Assembly: GCA_016880465.1 (NCBI GenBank)
Contig: JAEHDK010000300.1
Coordinates: 1 to 39,572 of the forward strand
DNA from: Micromonosporaceae bacterium
Lineage (GTDB): Bacteria > Actinomycetota > Actinomycetes > Mycobacteriales > Micromonosporaceae
Length of the DNA stretch: 39,572 bases
Reading direction: 5' to 3'
The translations under genes and the position numbers were made by a program. The notes below the pieces were generated by a model that was not told the origin of the DNA, ran no database searches, and saw only the letters and a program-made list of their open reading frames with translations. Positions 1 through 8,424 of the stretch are shown in pieces. The stretch's first letter is position 1, and each line of letters opens with the position of its first letter.

Positions 1-1207
1 CGTGGCGGACCACGAGAATGGTCCCATCGGCCTGAGCGGCGACCACTGCAGCATCGGTCACCGGCAATAATGGCGGGATGTCGATGATAACGATGTCGAA
101 CTTGTCCTTCAGGTTCAGCAGCACGGTCGCCATTTCCCGCGAACCGAGCAGTTCGCTCGGGTTGTCTGGGCTCGTCCCGCTTGGCAGGACGCACAGTCGG
201 TGAGCACCCCAAGGTTGCAGGACCGAATCCAGCGATGCCTCGCCGGTGAGGACGTTCGTCAGCCCCAGGGCGCCTTCGATGAGGAACATGTCGGCGAGGC
301 GAGGTTTCCGCAGGCTGGCGTCGACGATTACCACCCGTCGTCCCGCCTTGGCGAACATGATCGCCAGATTTGCCGCGGTGCTCGATTTGCCTTCAGCGGG
401 AACCGCGCTGGTGACCGCCATGATGTGCGCATTCGCATCGACCTTGACAGAGTTCAGGTTGGTGCGGAGACGACGCAGTTCCTCAGCACGCCACGAGAGC
501 GCGCTTGCCTCGCCGACCAGCGGCTGACGGCGCATCCTTCGATCTACAGAAATCGAACCCAAATGAGGTCCGATCTCGAAGCGCTGCAGGGCGTCCGAAC
601 ACCGGACGCTGGTGTCTACCACATGTCTAAGTGCCGTGATGGCGGTGCCGGCAAGCAGCCCCAGCAGCCCGGCCAGCAGGAGGTTCCGTATCGGTCGCGG
701 CGAGATCGGCGTCGAGTTCAGCTCCGGGCCGGCAACCACTTCCACATTCACCGTCGACGTACCGCCTCCCGGCGCCGCCTCCAACGAATGTATGAGGCTA
801 ATGAATGCCGTCGCGAGCGACTGGGCGATCCGCAACGACCGGGCCGGGGACGTGTCGGTCACGGTCGCCCGGAGCAGAACGCTGTCGGGCACAGTGCGTG
901 CACTGATCCGTGACTGCACCTGCGTAGCGTCGAGGCCGAGTGCCCCGTCTGCCGCAATCGACCGTGCCAACCGGTTACTGGTTAGGACCTCGACGTACGA
1001 TTTCACCCGCTGGGCGGAGAGGAGGCTGCCCGCGTAGGCGTCGCTGACACCGCGACTCGGGACGTTCACGAAGAAGGTCACGTTGGACGTGTAACGCCGT
1101 GTCATGGTGACATTCAGCGTGCCGGCGAGCGCCATAGCGACGGCCATGGCAAGGACGACCCACCACCAGCGCCTGCGTAGCGCCCCTAGATATTCGTGTG
1201 ACCCCAT
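1..1207 (-). CDS. Wzz/Wzc-type polysaccharide chain-length regulator with tyrosine-kinase domain (3' end cut by window edge)
   Basis: Controls chain length and export of a surface polysaccharide; acts at the inner membrane with a cytoplasmic BY-kinase domain. The 402 visible codons start at an ATG 5 nt after GGAGG. Residues about 10-33 form a membrane segment, followed by an extracytoplasmic Wzz-like stretch and a second membrane segment near residues 165-185. The kinase domain has Walker A (AVPAEGKSS, Lys about 274), Walker A' (VVIVDAS, about 300) and a Walker B-like VIIDIPP near 375. The C-terminus, where the autophosphorylated tyrosine cluster normally sits, lies outside the window. It is codirectional with the dehydratase at 1484-3364, 276 bp upstream, and opens the visible part of the polysaccharide locus. 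The family call is secure; whether it is an active kinase cannot be judged without the tail. Confidence 0.9.
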   Translation of the reverse strand, partial: MGSHEYLGALRRRWWWVVLAMAVAMALAGTLNVTMTRRYTSNVTFFVNVPSRGVSDAYAGSLLSAQRVKSYVEVLTSNRLARSIAADGALGLDATQVQSRISARTVPDSVLLRATVTDTSPARSLRIAQSLATAFISLIHSLEAAPGGGTSTVNVEVVAGPELNSTPISPRPIRNLLLAGLLGLLAGTAITALRHVVDTSVRCSDALQRFEIGPHLGSISVDRRMRRQPLVGEASALSWRAEELRRLRTNLNSVKVDANAHIMAVTSAVPAEGKSSTAANLAIMFAKAGRRVVIVDASLRKPRLADMFLIEGALGLTNVLTGEASLDSVLQPWGAHRLCVLPSGTSPDNPSELLGSREMATVLLNLKDKFDIVIIDIPPLLPVTDAAVVAAQADGTILVVRH

Positions 1208-1211
1208 GCCT

Positions 1212-1246
1212 GCCTCCGATCCTCCTGACTACCTCACCTCTTTATA
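1212..1246 (-). promoter_or_regulatory. Possible -10 element and ribosome binding site of the Wzz/Wzc gene
   Basis: On the minus strand TATAAA (1246-1241) is followed by AGGAGG (1226-1221) and GGAGG (1217-1213), then the ATG at 1207. No good -35 hexamer is seen at 16-18 bp. The 276-bp gap from the upstream dehydratase is more AT-rich than its surroundings, which fits a separate promoter. No other gene is seen between 1208 and 1483. Confidence 0.3.
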
Positions 1247-1483
1247 CGTCATGTAGCAGCCAAAGCGGTCGCATCTCCATAAACTTCCCATTCGTGGCTG
1301 ACAATGATGATCGTTTGAGCTCGAAACCCGCTGGCGGGGCGGCGCTTCACCCAGCACCAGGTTGGGCATCTGCAGTGGCTGGAGGCCGCCACGATGTGTC
1401 TAGTGGAGCCACGGCGATGCGTCCGGACGGCGGTTCGGAATCCTCGCACCGCAGCCATGCTTCCTGAGAAAGCCGGCCGGACG

Positions 1484-3364
1484 TCATGGGATGCGGCGCA
1501 GAGTTGCTGGGTGCCATCTCAGTGGATCGTCGATCCCGGCCGGCGGACCGCAGAACCGGGCCAGTTGCTCGATGACCTTCTCCGGCTCGTCGAACGGATC
1601 GATCGTGATGACCTCGCTGGGTTCGAGCGCGGGAACCGTCACGTGTGAGATGAGCGGGTGCAGTGGACGGAAGTCGGTCTCGCCTTGGCCAAGCAGATCC
1701 TCGTGCAGCTTCTCCCCGGGCCTCAGGCCGGTGTAGACGATCTGGGTGGAGCCGGCGGCCTCTGCGGCGAGCTGCCGGGCGATGTCGTCGATGCGCACCG
1801 GCTGGCCCATGTCGAGGACCAACGCCTCGCCGTCGCCGCCGATCGCCGCCGCCTGGAGAACTAGGTGCGCCGCTTCCTGCACCGTCATCAGGTACCGGGT
1901 GACCTCGGGGTGGGTGACGGTGAGCGGTAGGCCGGCCTCGATTTGCCGGCGGAAAGCGGTCACGACCGAGCCGCGGCTGTTGAGTACGTTCCCGAACCGG
2001 ACACTCAGAAACGTCCCCTGGTACTTGTCCGCGGCGTATGCCATCAGCCGCTCGGTGATCCGTTTCGAATAGCCGAGCACGCTTATCGGGTCGGCCGCCT
2101 TGTCAGTCGAAATGTTCACGAACTTCGCCACGTCCCGGCACGCGTCCAGCACGGCCAGGGTGCCCCAGATGTTGGTCTTGATGGCTTCAGCGGGGTGCCG
2201 CTGGAGCAGCGTGAGGTGCTTGAGAGCGGCCGCGTGGAAGACGATCTCGGGCCGGTGATTGGCAAACACCCGGGCCACCGTTTCGGCGTCGCGGATGTCA
2301 GCCAGGATCAGCTCAGGCCCGTCGAGCATCGCCCGCCCGGACAGCGAGAGCTGCAAGCTGTGCAGAGCGGACTCGTCGCGGTCCAGCATCATGAGCTCCG
2401 CAGGGTCGGTCCGCATGATCTGCTGGCACAGCTCAGACCCGATCGAGCCGCCGGCGCCGGTCACCAGGATTCGCCGGCCGCGCAGTCCGGTGTCGTTCGT
2501 GACCAGGTCGGCGGCCACGTGCCGGCGGCCGAGCAGGTCGCAGAGATCCGGGCTACGTACATCGGTGACCCTGATCCGTTGGTCTACCAGTTCACGGACC
2601 GGTGGCACGACCTTGAAATCCACACCGGCGGCAGTCGCCTGGTTCTGAATCTCGCGGATGAGCTCGGCGTCGGCGTTGGCCACTGAGAGGATCAGCGTGT
2701 GTGCTCCGGTGCGCGCGACAGCGGTGTGGATGTCAGGTCGGCCGCCGAGCGCAGGTACACCGTCGATGCGCAGGCGGTTCTTCTCCGGGTCGTCGTCGAG
2801 CAGTCCCACTGGCAGGTACTTGCCTTCCGGGTCGCTCAGCATCGCCCGCAGCAGTCCCTGGCCGGCAGAGCCGATCCCGAACAGCAGCACCGGCGTTGCC
2901 GAGTTGGTACGGGGCCGGCGGGACAGATCATCGCGGTGGCGGTAGGTCCAGCGGGCAGACAGCATCAGGACCAGGGCTAACGCCGCCCCCACCGGGGGCG
3001 TGCTGGCCGGGACCGGTCGCTTTGACAGGGCCAACACGACGAGCAGCATCACGGCGGCGGTGCAGGTAACCGTTGCGGCCAGGGCACGTGCTTCGGGCAG
3101 GCTGCCGACCGGGACGCGCCCCCACCGGTGGCGGTGCAGCCGATCGAGTCCAATGTGGAGGGCGCCGGCGATGAGTGCTGCGGCGAGAATCACGATGAGC
3201 CGGTCAGCGGTGAGGGTGAACTCGTACCTGGTCCAGGCGGCGGTGGCGAAACCGATGATCCAGCCTGCCATGTCGACCGTTCGCAGCACCGCCGACTGGC
3301 GTGCCGACTTGTTGCGGCGCCGCCGTGCGGCCTCGACTGTGCCACCGATTGCCTGCATCATCAT
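1484..3364 (-). CDS. Membrane-bound UDP-sugar 4,6-dehydratase, WbpM/PglF/CapD long form
   Basis: Predicted to convert UDP-GlcNAc (or a related NDP-sugar) to the 4-keto-6-deoxy intermediate, the first step towards amino-deoxy sugars. The 626 residues comprise about four membrane helices in the first 140, a Rossmann-like linker domain (VLLFGIGSAGQG) and an SDR domain with VTGAGGSIGSE, the NISTDKA motif and a following SK. This is the layout of WbpM and PglF. The residue usually Tyr (short FlaA1) or Met (long WbpM) three before the SK appears as Leu in VLGYSK, with a Tyr two places later, so catalytic detail may differ. Three ATGs lie at 3364, 3361 and 3358; GGGGA best places the last. A GTG at 3412 is an alternative start. 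With the PglE-like aminotransferase at 15403-16536 it would give a UDP-4-amino-4,6-dideoxy sugar. Confidence 0.87.
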   Translation of the reverse strand: MMMQAIGGTVEAARRRRNKSARQSAVLRTVDMAGWIIGFATAAWTRYEFTLTADRLIVILAAALIAGALHIGLDRLHRHRWGRVPVGSLPEARALAATVTCTAAVMLLVVLALSKRPVPASTPPVGAALALVLMLSARWTYRHRDDLSRRPRTNSATPVLLFGIGSAGQGLLRAMLSDPEGKYLPVGLLDDDPEKNRLRIDGVPALGGRPDIHTAVARTGAHTLILSVANADAELIREIQNQATAAGVDFKVVPPVRELVDQRIRVTDVRSPDLCDLLGRRHVAADLVTNDTGLRGRRILVTGAGGSIGSELCQQIMRTDPAELMMLDRDESALHSLQLSLSGRAMLDGPELILADIRDAETVARVFANHRPEIVFHAAALKHLTLLQRHPAEAIKTNIWGTLAVLDACRDVAKFVNISTDKAADPISVLGYSKRITERLMAYAADKYQGTFLSVRFGNVLNSRGSVVTAFRRQIEAGLPLTVTHPEVTRYLMTVQEAAHLVLQAAAIGGDGEALVLDMGQPVRIDDIARQLAAEAAGSTQIVYTGLRPGEKLHEDLLGQGETDFRPLHPLISHVTVPALEPSEVITIDPFDEPEKVIEQLARFCGPPAGIDDPLRWHPATLRRIP

Positions 3365-3666
3365 TCCCCAGCTGGTCGGGCCAGTAGGGCGGAAGTCGCC
3401 CTCCTTGAACACAACTAGGCCTATACGGACTGCGACGGGGTAATCCGGATTTTTTCACCGGATCAGGCATATGGCGTGACCCAGCGAGGAATGTCTCGTT
3501 GGGCCCTTCGTGAGGAAGGCGACCAGGACGAACGCTGCTCCTAACCACTCCGCTGCCCAACGACCGACCACCTGTCGATGGCGGCGGGCCCGCGACCAGG
3601 TTTCGGCACACCTGCGACGTTGACGGAGGGCGTACACGAATTGGCAACTCCGAGGGATGGCAGCCG
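3365..3666. promoter_or_regulatory. Divergent intergenic region with inverted repeat
   Basis: The 302 bp separate the minus-strand dehydratase from the plus-strand FemAB-like gene, so both promoters must lie here. It contains ATCCGG-N9-CCGGAT at 3443-3463 with a run of T in the loop, running into CCGGATCAGGCATA (3458-3471). A close copy of this last motif sits upstream of the LCP gene at 19276-19289. GAGGGA at 3652-3657 is the likely ribosome binding site for the GTG at 3667. No convincing -35/-10 pair was identified. Confidence 0.35.
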
Positions 3667-4728
3667 GTGGTCGCGACGGGTCTGACGATCTACGACCCGG
3701 AGGGTGCCTCCGGCCGGGACCAACGCCGCTACCCGGATATCTACTTCACGCCGGGTTACGGTGTCGCGGCCGCCAGCACCGAAGGTGGCGCGTGGCGTTG
3801 CGCGGACTGGCCCGGCCGAGCCGTGGTCCCGTACGTACTCCGGCCACTCTCCGGGGGCGGATACGACGTGGTGAGTCCGTACGGGTACAGCGGTATGTAT
3901 GTCGCGGCCGGCTGCGGTCGCGACGAGCTGGCCGAATTCTGGTCCGGGTTGCGCCAGGCCTGGCTTGGGGACACCGTGGTGACGGCGTTCCTGCGTTTCT
4001 CCCCGCTGGATCTACGCTCGCTCACCGCGGCGCGCGGCCTAAGCGGCATGGATCTGGTTCGCCGGGGTGACACCGTGGTGGTTCGGGTGGACCGCGGAAC
4101 CGAGGCGCTGTGGAACGATCTGGCGCCGAGCGTGCGCCGGCAGGTTCGCAAGGCACAACGCGCTGGCCTGATGACCGAGATCGGGCCCGCCAAAGTGACG
4201 GATCTCCTGTACGGAAGCGCCTTCCGCGTCTTGTATGAGGAGACCATGGCGCGAGTCGGCAGCTCTTCCTGGTACGTGTTCCCCGACGACTATTACCTGA
4301 AGCTGCATGGCGGGTCTGGCGAGAACCTGCACCTGGCGACGGCCCGAGATGCCGACGGCGACGTCGTGGCGGCGTACCTCGTGCTGACCCATGGTGATCG
4401 CGCCCACTACCATCTGGGCGCCTCTACCCGCAACGGCGCCAGCTCGGGAGTCAACAACCTGCTGATGTGGTCGCTGCTGAATTGGGCTCGGGACAGCGAG
4501 CTGCGGGTGGTGCATCTCGGCGGCGGTCTCGCCGCGGACGACAGCCTGTTCCGCTTCAAGAAGTCCTGCGGCGGCGAGCGGGCCGAATTCTGGACCGGGG
4601 CGGTGGTCGTGGACCAGCACCGGTATGAGTCGCTTCTGGCCAGGCACGCGGCGGCCGAGGGAATTGAGCTCGACGAGCTGCGTGCGGCGACGTACTTTCC
4701 GCAGTACCGGATGCGGCGTAGCGGGTGA
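3667..4728 (+). CDS. FemAB/GNAT-like acyl(aminoacyl)transferase of the polysaccharide locus
   Basis: Soluble 353-aa protein with tandem GNAT-like folds as in FemAB/FemX relatives. The first half ends with a basic patch (PSVRRQVRKAQRAG) typical of the family. The second half carries VAAYLVLTHGDRAHYHLGAS followed by a long helix and HLGGG...DSLFRFKKSCGG, the usual C-terminal signature of FemAB proteins found in exopolysaccharide clusters. FemAB enzymes add amino acids to peptidoglycan; relatives in sugar clusters are thought to acylate a polysaccharide or lipid-linked intermediate. Here the substrate is unknown. The GTG start is the only ATG/GTG/TTG after the upstream in-frame stop at 3511 and follows GAGGGA. 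The next gene on the same strand, a flippase, lies 265 bp downstream, possibly in the same transcript. Confidence 0.78.
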   Translation: MVATGLTIYDPEGASGRDQRRYPDIYFTPGYGVAAASTEGGAWRCADWPGRAVVPYVLRPLSGGGYDVVSPYGYSGMYVAAGCGRDELAEFWSGLRQAWLGDTVVTAFLRFSPLDLRSLTAARGLSGMDLVRRGDTVVVRVDRGTEALWNDLAPSVRRQVRKAQRAGLMTEIGPAKVTDLLYGSAFRVLYEETMARVGSSSWYVFPDDYYLKLHGGSGENLHLATARDADGDVVAAYLVLTHGDRAHYHLGASTRNGASSGVNNLLMWSLLNWARDSELRVVHLGGGLAADDSLFRFKKSCGGERAEFWTGAVVVDQHRYESLLARHAAAEGIELDELRAATYFPQYRMRRSG

Positions 4729-4993
4729 CGGCGCGACCTGGGCCGGAATGACACACGGCCAGATCGACCCAGAGTTTGCCGACATGGCAAGGGTAACCAC
4801 CCACCACTGCGAATGCGGTTCGCCGCGCTGTCCAATGTCTCCTTGTGGAGCATTTGCGATCCGGGGCTCTACGGCATCGTTGCCCCTTACGATTCCGTTG
4901 AGAAGAACCGTCGACCGGGATGGGACACATGGACCCGATGAAGGTTAGTCCGCCGGCGCTGGCCGGGGCTGCCGCGTTCCACATGGGGCAACG

Positions 4994-6388
4994 TTGCCGC
5001 AGTCGATGCGCACGGCGTCATGCTTCGTCGGGCCGCTGCGCCCGACGGACGTGAGCTGGCTGTACGCCGGTCGGCAAGCCGGCTCACCGCCCGCCGCTAA
5101 CACGCCGACCGCGTCGATCGCTCGCGAATCCCGGCGCCGTGCCTCACCATCGCTGTTACCGCGGATCGGACGACTGCCGACGACGTTGACCAATGGTGGG
5201 CTGCTCGTCGGGGGTCTAGTTACCAGCGTGATGTCGAGTCGCGCGCTCGGCCCCGGCAGCCGGGGGGAGTACGTGACCTGGCAGACCTGGATCACCACCA
5301 TCGGCATCCTCGCGCTGGGCGGCCTTCCACAGGCCATGGTGCTGGATAAGCGGACAGCGAGTCGCCACCGCTTCGGCGATCTGGCACTACCCCTATTGTC
5401 GACGTGTGCAGCGGCCGGTGCCATCCTCGGCCTGCTGCTCCTGGTCAAGCGGCCAGACTGGCGCATCGAACTGGCTGTTCTCCTCGGCGTCCTGGAGACT
5501 CAGCTCGCCGGTGTAGCAATCGCCGAGGCTCAGCGGATGGGCCGGATGGCCACTGAGTTCAACATTGTCCGCCTCCTGGAGCCCACGTTCGCCATCGCGG
5601 CAATGGTCGCTCTCGTTGTCATCAGGACCACGGATCCGGCCGTCTGGGTCCTGGCGGTGTGCGGTACCCAGGCCTGCGTCCTGATCGTCTGGATGTCGCT
5701 CGCGACCAAACGGGGCCAAGGTTCGCCCGGAACAGACCGCCGTCTCGTGCGTGCGACGCTACATTTGGCGCCGGGGAACTGGGTGACCCTTGTCCAGTAC
5801 CGGCTAGAACTCGTCGCCGTTACGGTGATATTCCCGTCCCAGATCGTCGCCTTCTATGCCATTGCCCTGGCGGCCCAGGCCGCGGTCACCGCCGTCGGCG
5901 ACGCCAGCGGAATGCACTGGTTCGCACGGCGGGGTGCGGAGTTCGATAACAGGCGCCCTCAGCTGCGGGGCGAGGTGTTCAAGACGGCAGGGTTGACTCT
6001 CGCCTCTGCCGTCGTTGTCGCGGCTGTCAGTGAATTGACTCTCGGCTTCCTCTACGGCCGCGATTACTTACCGGCGTTGCCCGTCGTCGCGGTCCTCTGC
6101 GGCGTCGGCGTCGTCAGGTCCGTGGACTACCTGCTGAGCAAGGAATGTCTCATGCTCGGCGCCGGCCGACGCGTCGGCCTGTACCGCGCCCCCGCACTGG
6201 TCGCCCTGGTGCTGGGCTTCGCACTGGTGAAGATCGCGGCGCTGCCCGTCATCGTCGCCGGCCTACTCAGCGGTCTCGGATACACGTTGTCCGCCGCGGC
6301 GCTCGCTTTGGCGACGCGGTCCGCGTACCGGGTCTCACAGCAGGCCTCTCCGCTCAGAGACCGGCGGCGCACTGGCGTGCGGCCGTGA
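4994..6388 (+). CDS. Wzx-like polysaccharide flippase (MOP superfamily)
   Basis: About twelve membrane helices are spread through the 464 residues, beginning with a segment near residue 68 that ends in RALGPGSRGEY, the conserved first-loop motif of Wzx/MATE-type flippases. The predicted role is to flip the undecaprenyl-diphosphate-linked repeat unit across the cytoplasmic membrane for the Wzy-like polymerase at 8425-9876. The start is uncertain: TTG at 4994 has GGGG 5 nt upstream, an ATG lies at 5006 and a GTG at 5051. The 60-odd residues before the first helix are basic, rich in Ser and Pro, and may be partly untranslated. The gene converges on the asparagine-synthase-like gene with only 27 bp between stops. 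Confidence 0.83.
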   Translation: MPQSMRTASCFVGPLRPTDVSWLYAGRQAGSPPAANTPTASIARESRRRASPSLLPRIGRLPTTLTNGGLLVGGLVTSVMSSRALGPGSRGEYVTWQTWITTIGILALGGLPQAMVLDKRTASRHRFGDLALPLLSTCAAAGAILGLLLLVKRPDWRIELAVLLGVLETQLAGVAIAEAQRMGRMATEFNIVRLLEPTFAIAAMVALVVIRTTDPAVWVLAVCGTQACVLIVWMSLATKRGQGSPGTDRRLVRATLHLAPGNWVTLVQYRLELVAVTVIFPSQIVAFYAIALAAQAAVTAVGDASGMHWFARRGAEFDNRRPQLRGEVFKTAGLTLASAVVVAAVSELTLGFLYGRDYLPALPVVAVLCGVGVVRSVDYLLSKECLMLGAGRRVGLYRAPALVALVLGFALVKIAALPVIVAGLLSGLGYTLSAAALALATRSAYRVSQQASPLRDRRRTGVRP

Positions 6389-6415
6389 CGTCCGGTTGGC
6401 CGACGGAAGCACCTG

Positions 6416-7978
6416 TCACCGCAGCGAGGTCCTGGCATCCCGGAACTGTCGGGGCATGGCTGCCACGGACGCGGCGAAGTGGAGCGTGAGCAGAAAGTCT
6501 TTCACCGCCACGGCTCCCGACTCCACCACACGCCCTCGCTCGGCCGTAGTGAGGAACTGGGCAAGATGCGGCGAGTCGCGCAGAATCTCTGCTGCGCGCG
6601 GATCGCCGTACACCCTATCCAGAGGATTGTACGGCGTAATCGGAGATTGGCTTGCCCGCCAGTACCGCCTCGGCGCCGAAGGGTACACGATCGGCTCTCC
6701 GTTCACCGGGTAGTTCATGAGCGACGGCGCGTTGCGCTGGATAAGGCGGCGGTGGAAGTTGTTGCCGAGCTTTGCGTTGCGCGGGAGGGCGGCGGCGGCT
6801 GCGATAAACCTCGAGTCGAGGAATGGCGACGCCGGAGCGGTGTGATAGCCGAGCAGGCTGAACCCGTTGCCGTGGAAGTGCCTTACCCGTTGCGTGCCGA
6901 AGAAGCGGTCCAGGATGTCCAATCCTTTGCCTCTATCGGCGATAGCTGGCGCGATCGACCGCTGGCTGAATGCGACCGCGGCCGCGGCGCCCGCGGGCGC
7001 TAGGAATGGCAGGAAGCCGGCCATCCGCTGGGAACGCCGACCGACCCGTGCCGCCCAGTATGCGCGTACCGTCATCCCACCGCCGCGATCGGCCAGGCGT
7101 GCCAGACGACCTCGGTCAAGGTGCGGGTAGGTCTTTGCCACGTCGCCATTAGTGCCATTCAAGTTCGGCTCCGAGCGCTCGCGGCCTTGGCAGTACAGGA
7201 ACGTGTGCCAGCTGGCGACGGTTTTTGTCCCCCCGGTCAACCTCACGATCAGCGCCGCGTGCCTGAAGTAGTCATCAACGTCCAGGGCGACGCATGTTTG
7301 TTTCAGGCAATGGTCGTTGGCGATGCGGGTCGCCACACGCAGGTCCGTGCTGTCGTGATACCCCATCGTGATGACCTCTGGGAGATAACCAACGGCGAGC
7401 GCCCGGGAGAGGATTGCCCGCGAGTCGAAGCCGCCACTCAGCGAGACCAAGGGCTGCCCCGCGATGAGCTCGTCCATCACGACGTTGAACACGTCGACCG
7501 CGTCGTCGGTCGTGACGGGTCGAGCGCGAAAGATCTCTCGCCAGAACGGCTCAGTCTCTACCCGCCAGCCCGAGCCGTTATGCACCATTATCGAGGTAGG
7601 CGGGACACGGCGTACCCGCGGGTGCAGCGTCTGCGCGCCTACGGTGTGGCCGAACCATGCCACGGCACGCAGCGCGTCGAGGTCCCATGTCCACGGCAGA
7701 TCGGCCCGGACGGCAAGCTCGAATACGTCGTTTCCGTGCAGTGCGGGTCCGGGCGCATCGATGTAGAAGTACGGCCGGATGCCCAACACCGACGTGACGA
7801 TCAGATGGCGTTCCCCGTCCTTCGTCGTCGCGACCAGAACGAAGTCCCCCGGCAGATCGCTTATCCTTCCGTCCGCGAGAACGGTTCGAAGGAGCGCCTC
7901 CTTCGGCCACGGGGAATACCCGTACATCGTGATCGCGATGCCGGGGTGTTGCCAGTCGTCCGGATGAACGAATCTCAT
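6416..7978 (-). CDS. Asparagine-synthase-like protein without the glutaminase cysteine
   Basis: The 520 residues have an N-terminal half resembling the class II glutamine amidotransferase fold (GDFVLVAT..., then VLGIRPYFY) and a C-terminal ATP-pyrophosphatase domain with the PP-loop SLSGGFDSR near residues 180-187 (asparagine synthetases have SGGLDS). The start has no Cys at position 2, the nucleophile that releases ammonia from glutamine in AsnB. The ATG at 7978 was chosen because GGAAGG lies 6 nt upstream. It may adenylate a carboxylate, for example of a uronic acid, and amidate it with free ammonia or another amine, comparable to the AsnB-like proteins of O-antigen loci; the substrate is unknown. 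It is divergent from the Wzy-like gene. Confidence 0.78.
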   Translation of the reverse strand: MRFVHPDDWQHPGIAITMYGYSPWPKEALLRTVLADGRISDLPGDFVLVATTKDGERHLIVTSVLGIRPYFYIDAPGPALHGNDVFELAVRADLPWTWDLDALRAVAWFGHTVGAQTLHPRVRRVPPTSIMVHNGSGWRVETEPFWREIFRARPVTTDDAVDVFNVVMDELIAGQPLVSLSGGFDSRAILSRALAVGYLPEVITMGYHDSTDLRVATRIANDHCLKQTCVALDVDDYFRHAALIVRLTGGTKTVASWHTFLYCQGRERSEPNLNGTNGDVAKTYPHLDRGRLARLADRGGGMTVRAYWAARVGRRSQRMAGFLPFLAPAGAAAAVAFSQRSIAPAIADRGKGLDILDRFFGTQRVRHFHGNGFSLLGYHTAPASPFLDSRFIAAAAALPRNAKLGNNFHRRLIQRNAPSLMNYPVNGEPIVYPSAPRRYWRASQSPITPYNPLDRVYGDPRAAEILRDSPHLAQFLTTAERGRVVESGAVAVKDFLLTLHFAASVAAMPRQFRDARTSLR

Positions 7979-8348
7979 GGGCATCCTTCCGTCTCGGATG
8001 GTGGCAACGGGCACTCTCCGCCCACGGGTATCCTATGTTGGATCTTGGCGGTCGAGCGCTGGCAGACATGTTCATCACCCGGAAGGGTGCGGCTCTGGCC
8101 GCGGCGTGTGGTTCGCTCGCTGATTACCGGATCTAGTACCCATGAGAACCACTATGCTGAGCAGACAGTTCGGCACATCTGGCGAGAGGGATGAGAGAGT
8201 GGTATATCCGCTGTGGCGTCAGCCTGGTCGCGGGGCGCCGACGACCATAACCTCGACCCGCCGACGAGCACAGGATCTGGGGTGGTTGAGGGGGAGGCCG
8301 GCGATGGCGTCGCACCACGGCGCGGCCGAGGACCGCGGCGCAAGGTAC

Positions 8349-8377
8349 TTGAGCCGACCTATAACACAGCCGTAGGT
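8349..8377 (+). promoter_or_regulatory. Candidate promoter of the Wzy-like gene
   Basis: TTGAGC (8349-8354) and GTAGGT (8372-8377) are spaced by 17 bp, which would start transcription near 8384, about 40 nt before the ATG at 8425. A TAGGAT hexamer also occurs at 8395-8400. For the opposite gene, TAGGAT reads on the minus strand at 8035-8030, about 50 nt before its start at 7978. The rest of the 446-bp divergent region (7979-8424) shows no gene. Confidence 0.3.
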
Positions 8378-8424
8378 GATATGCCGTGGCCCGGTAGGAT
8401 GCTTTCGTGATCTGATTGTCACTA

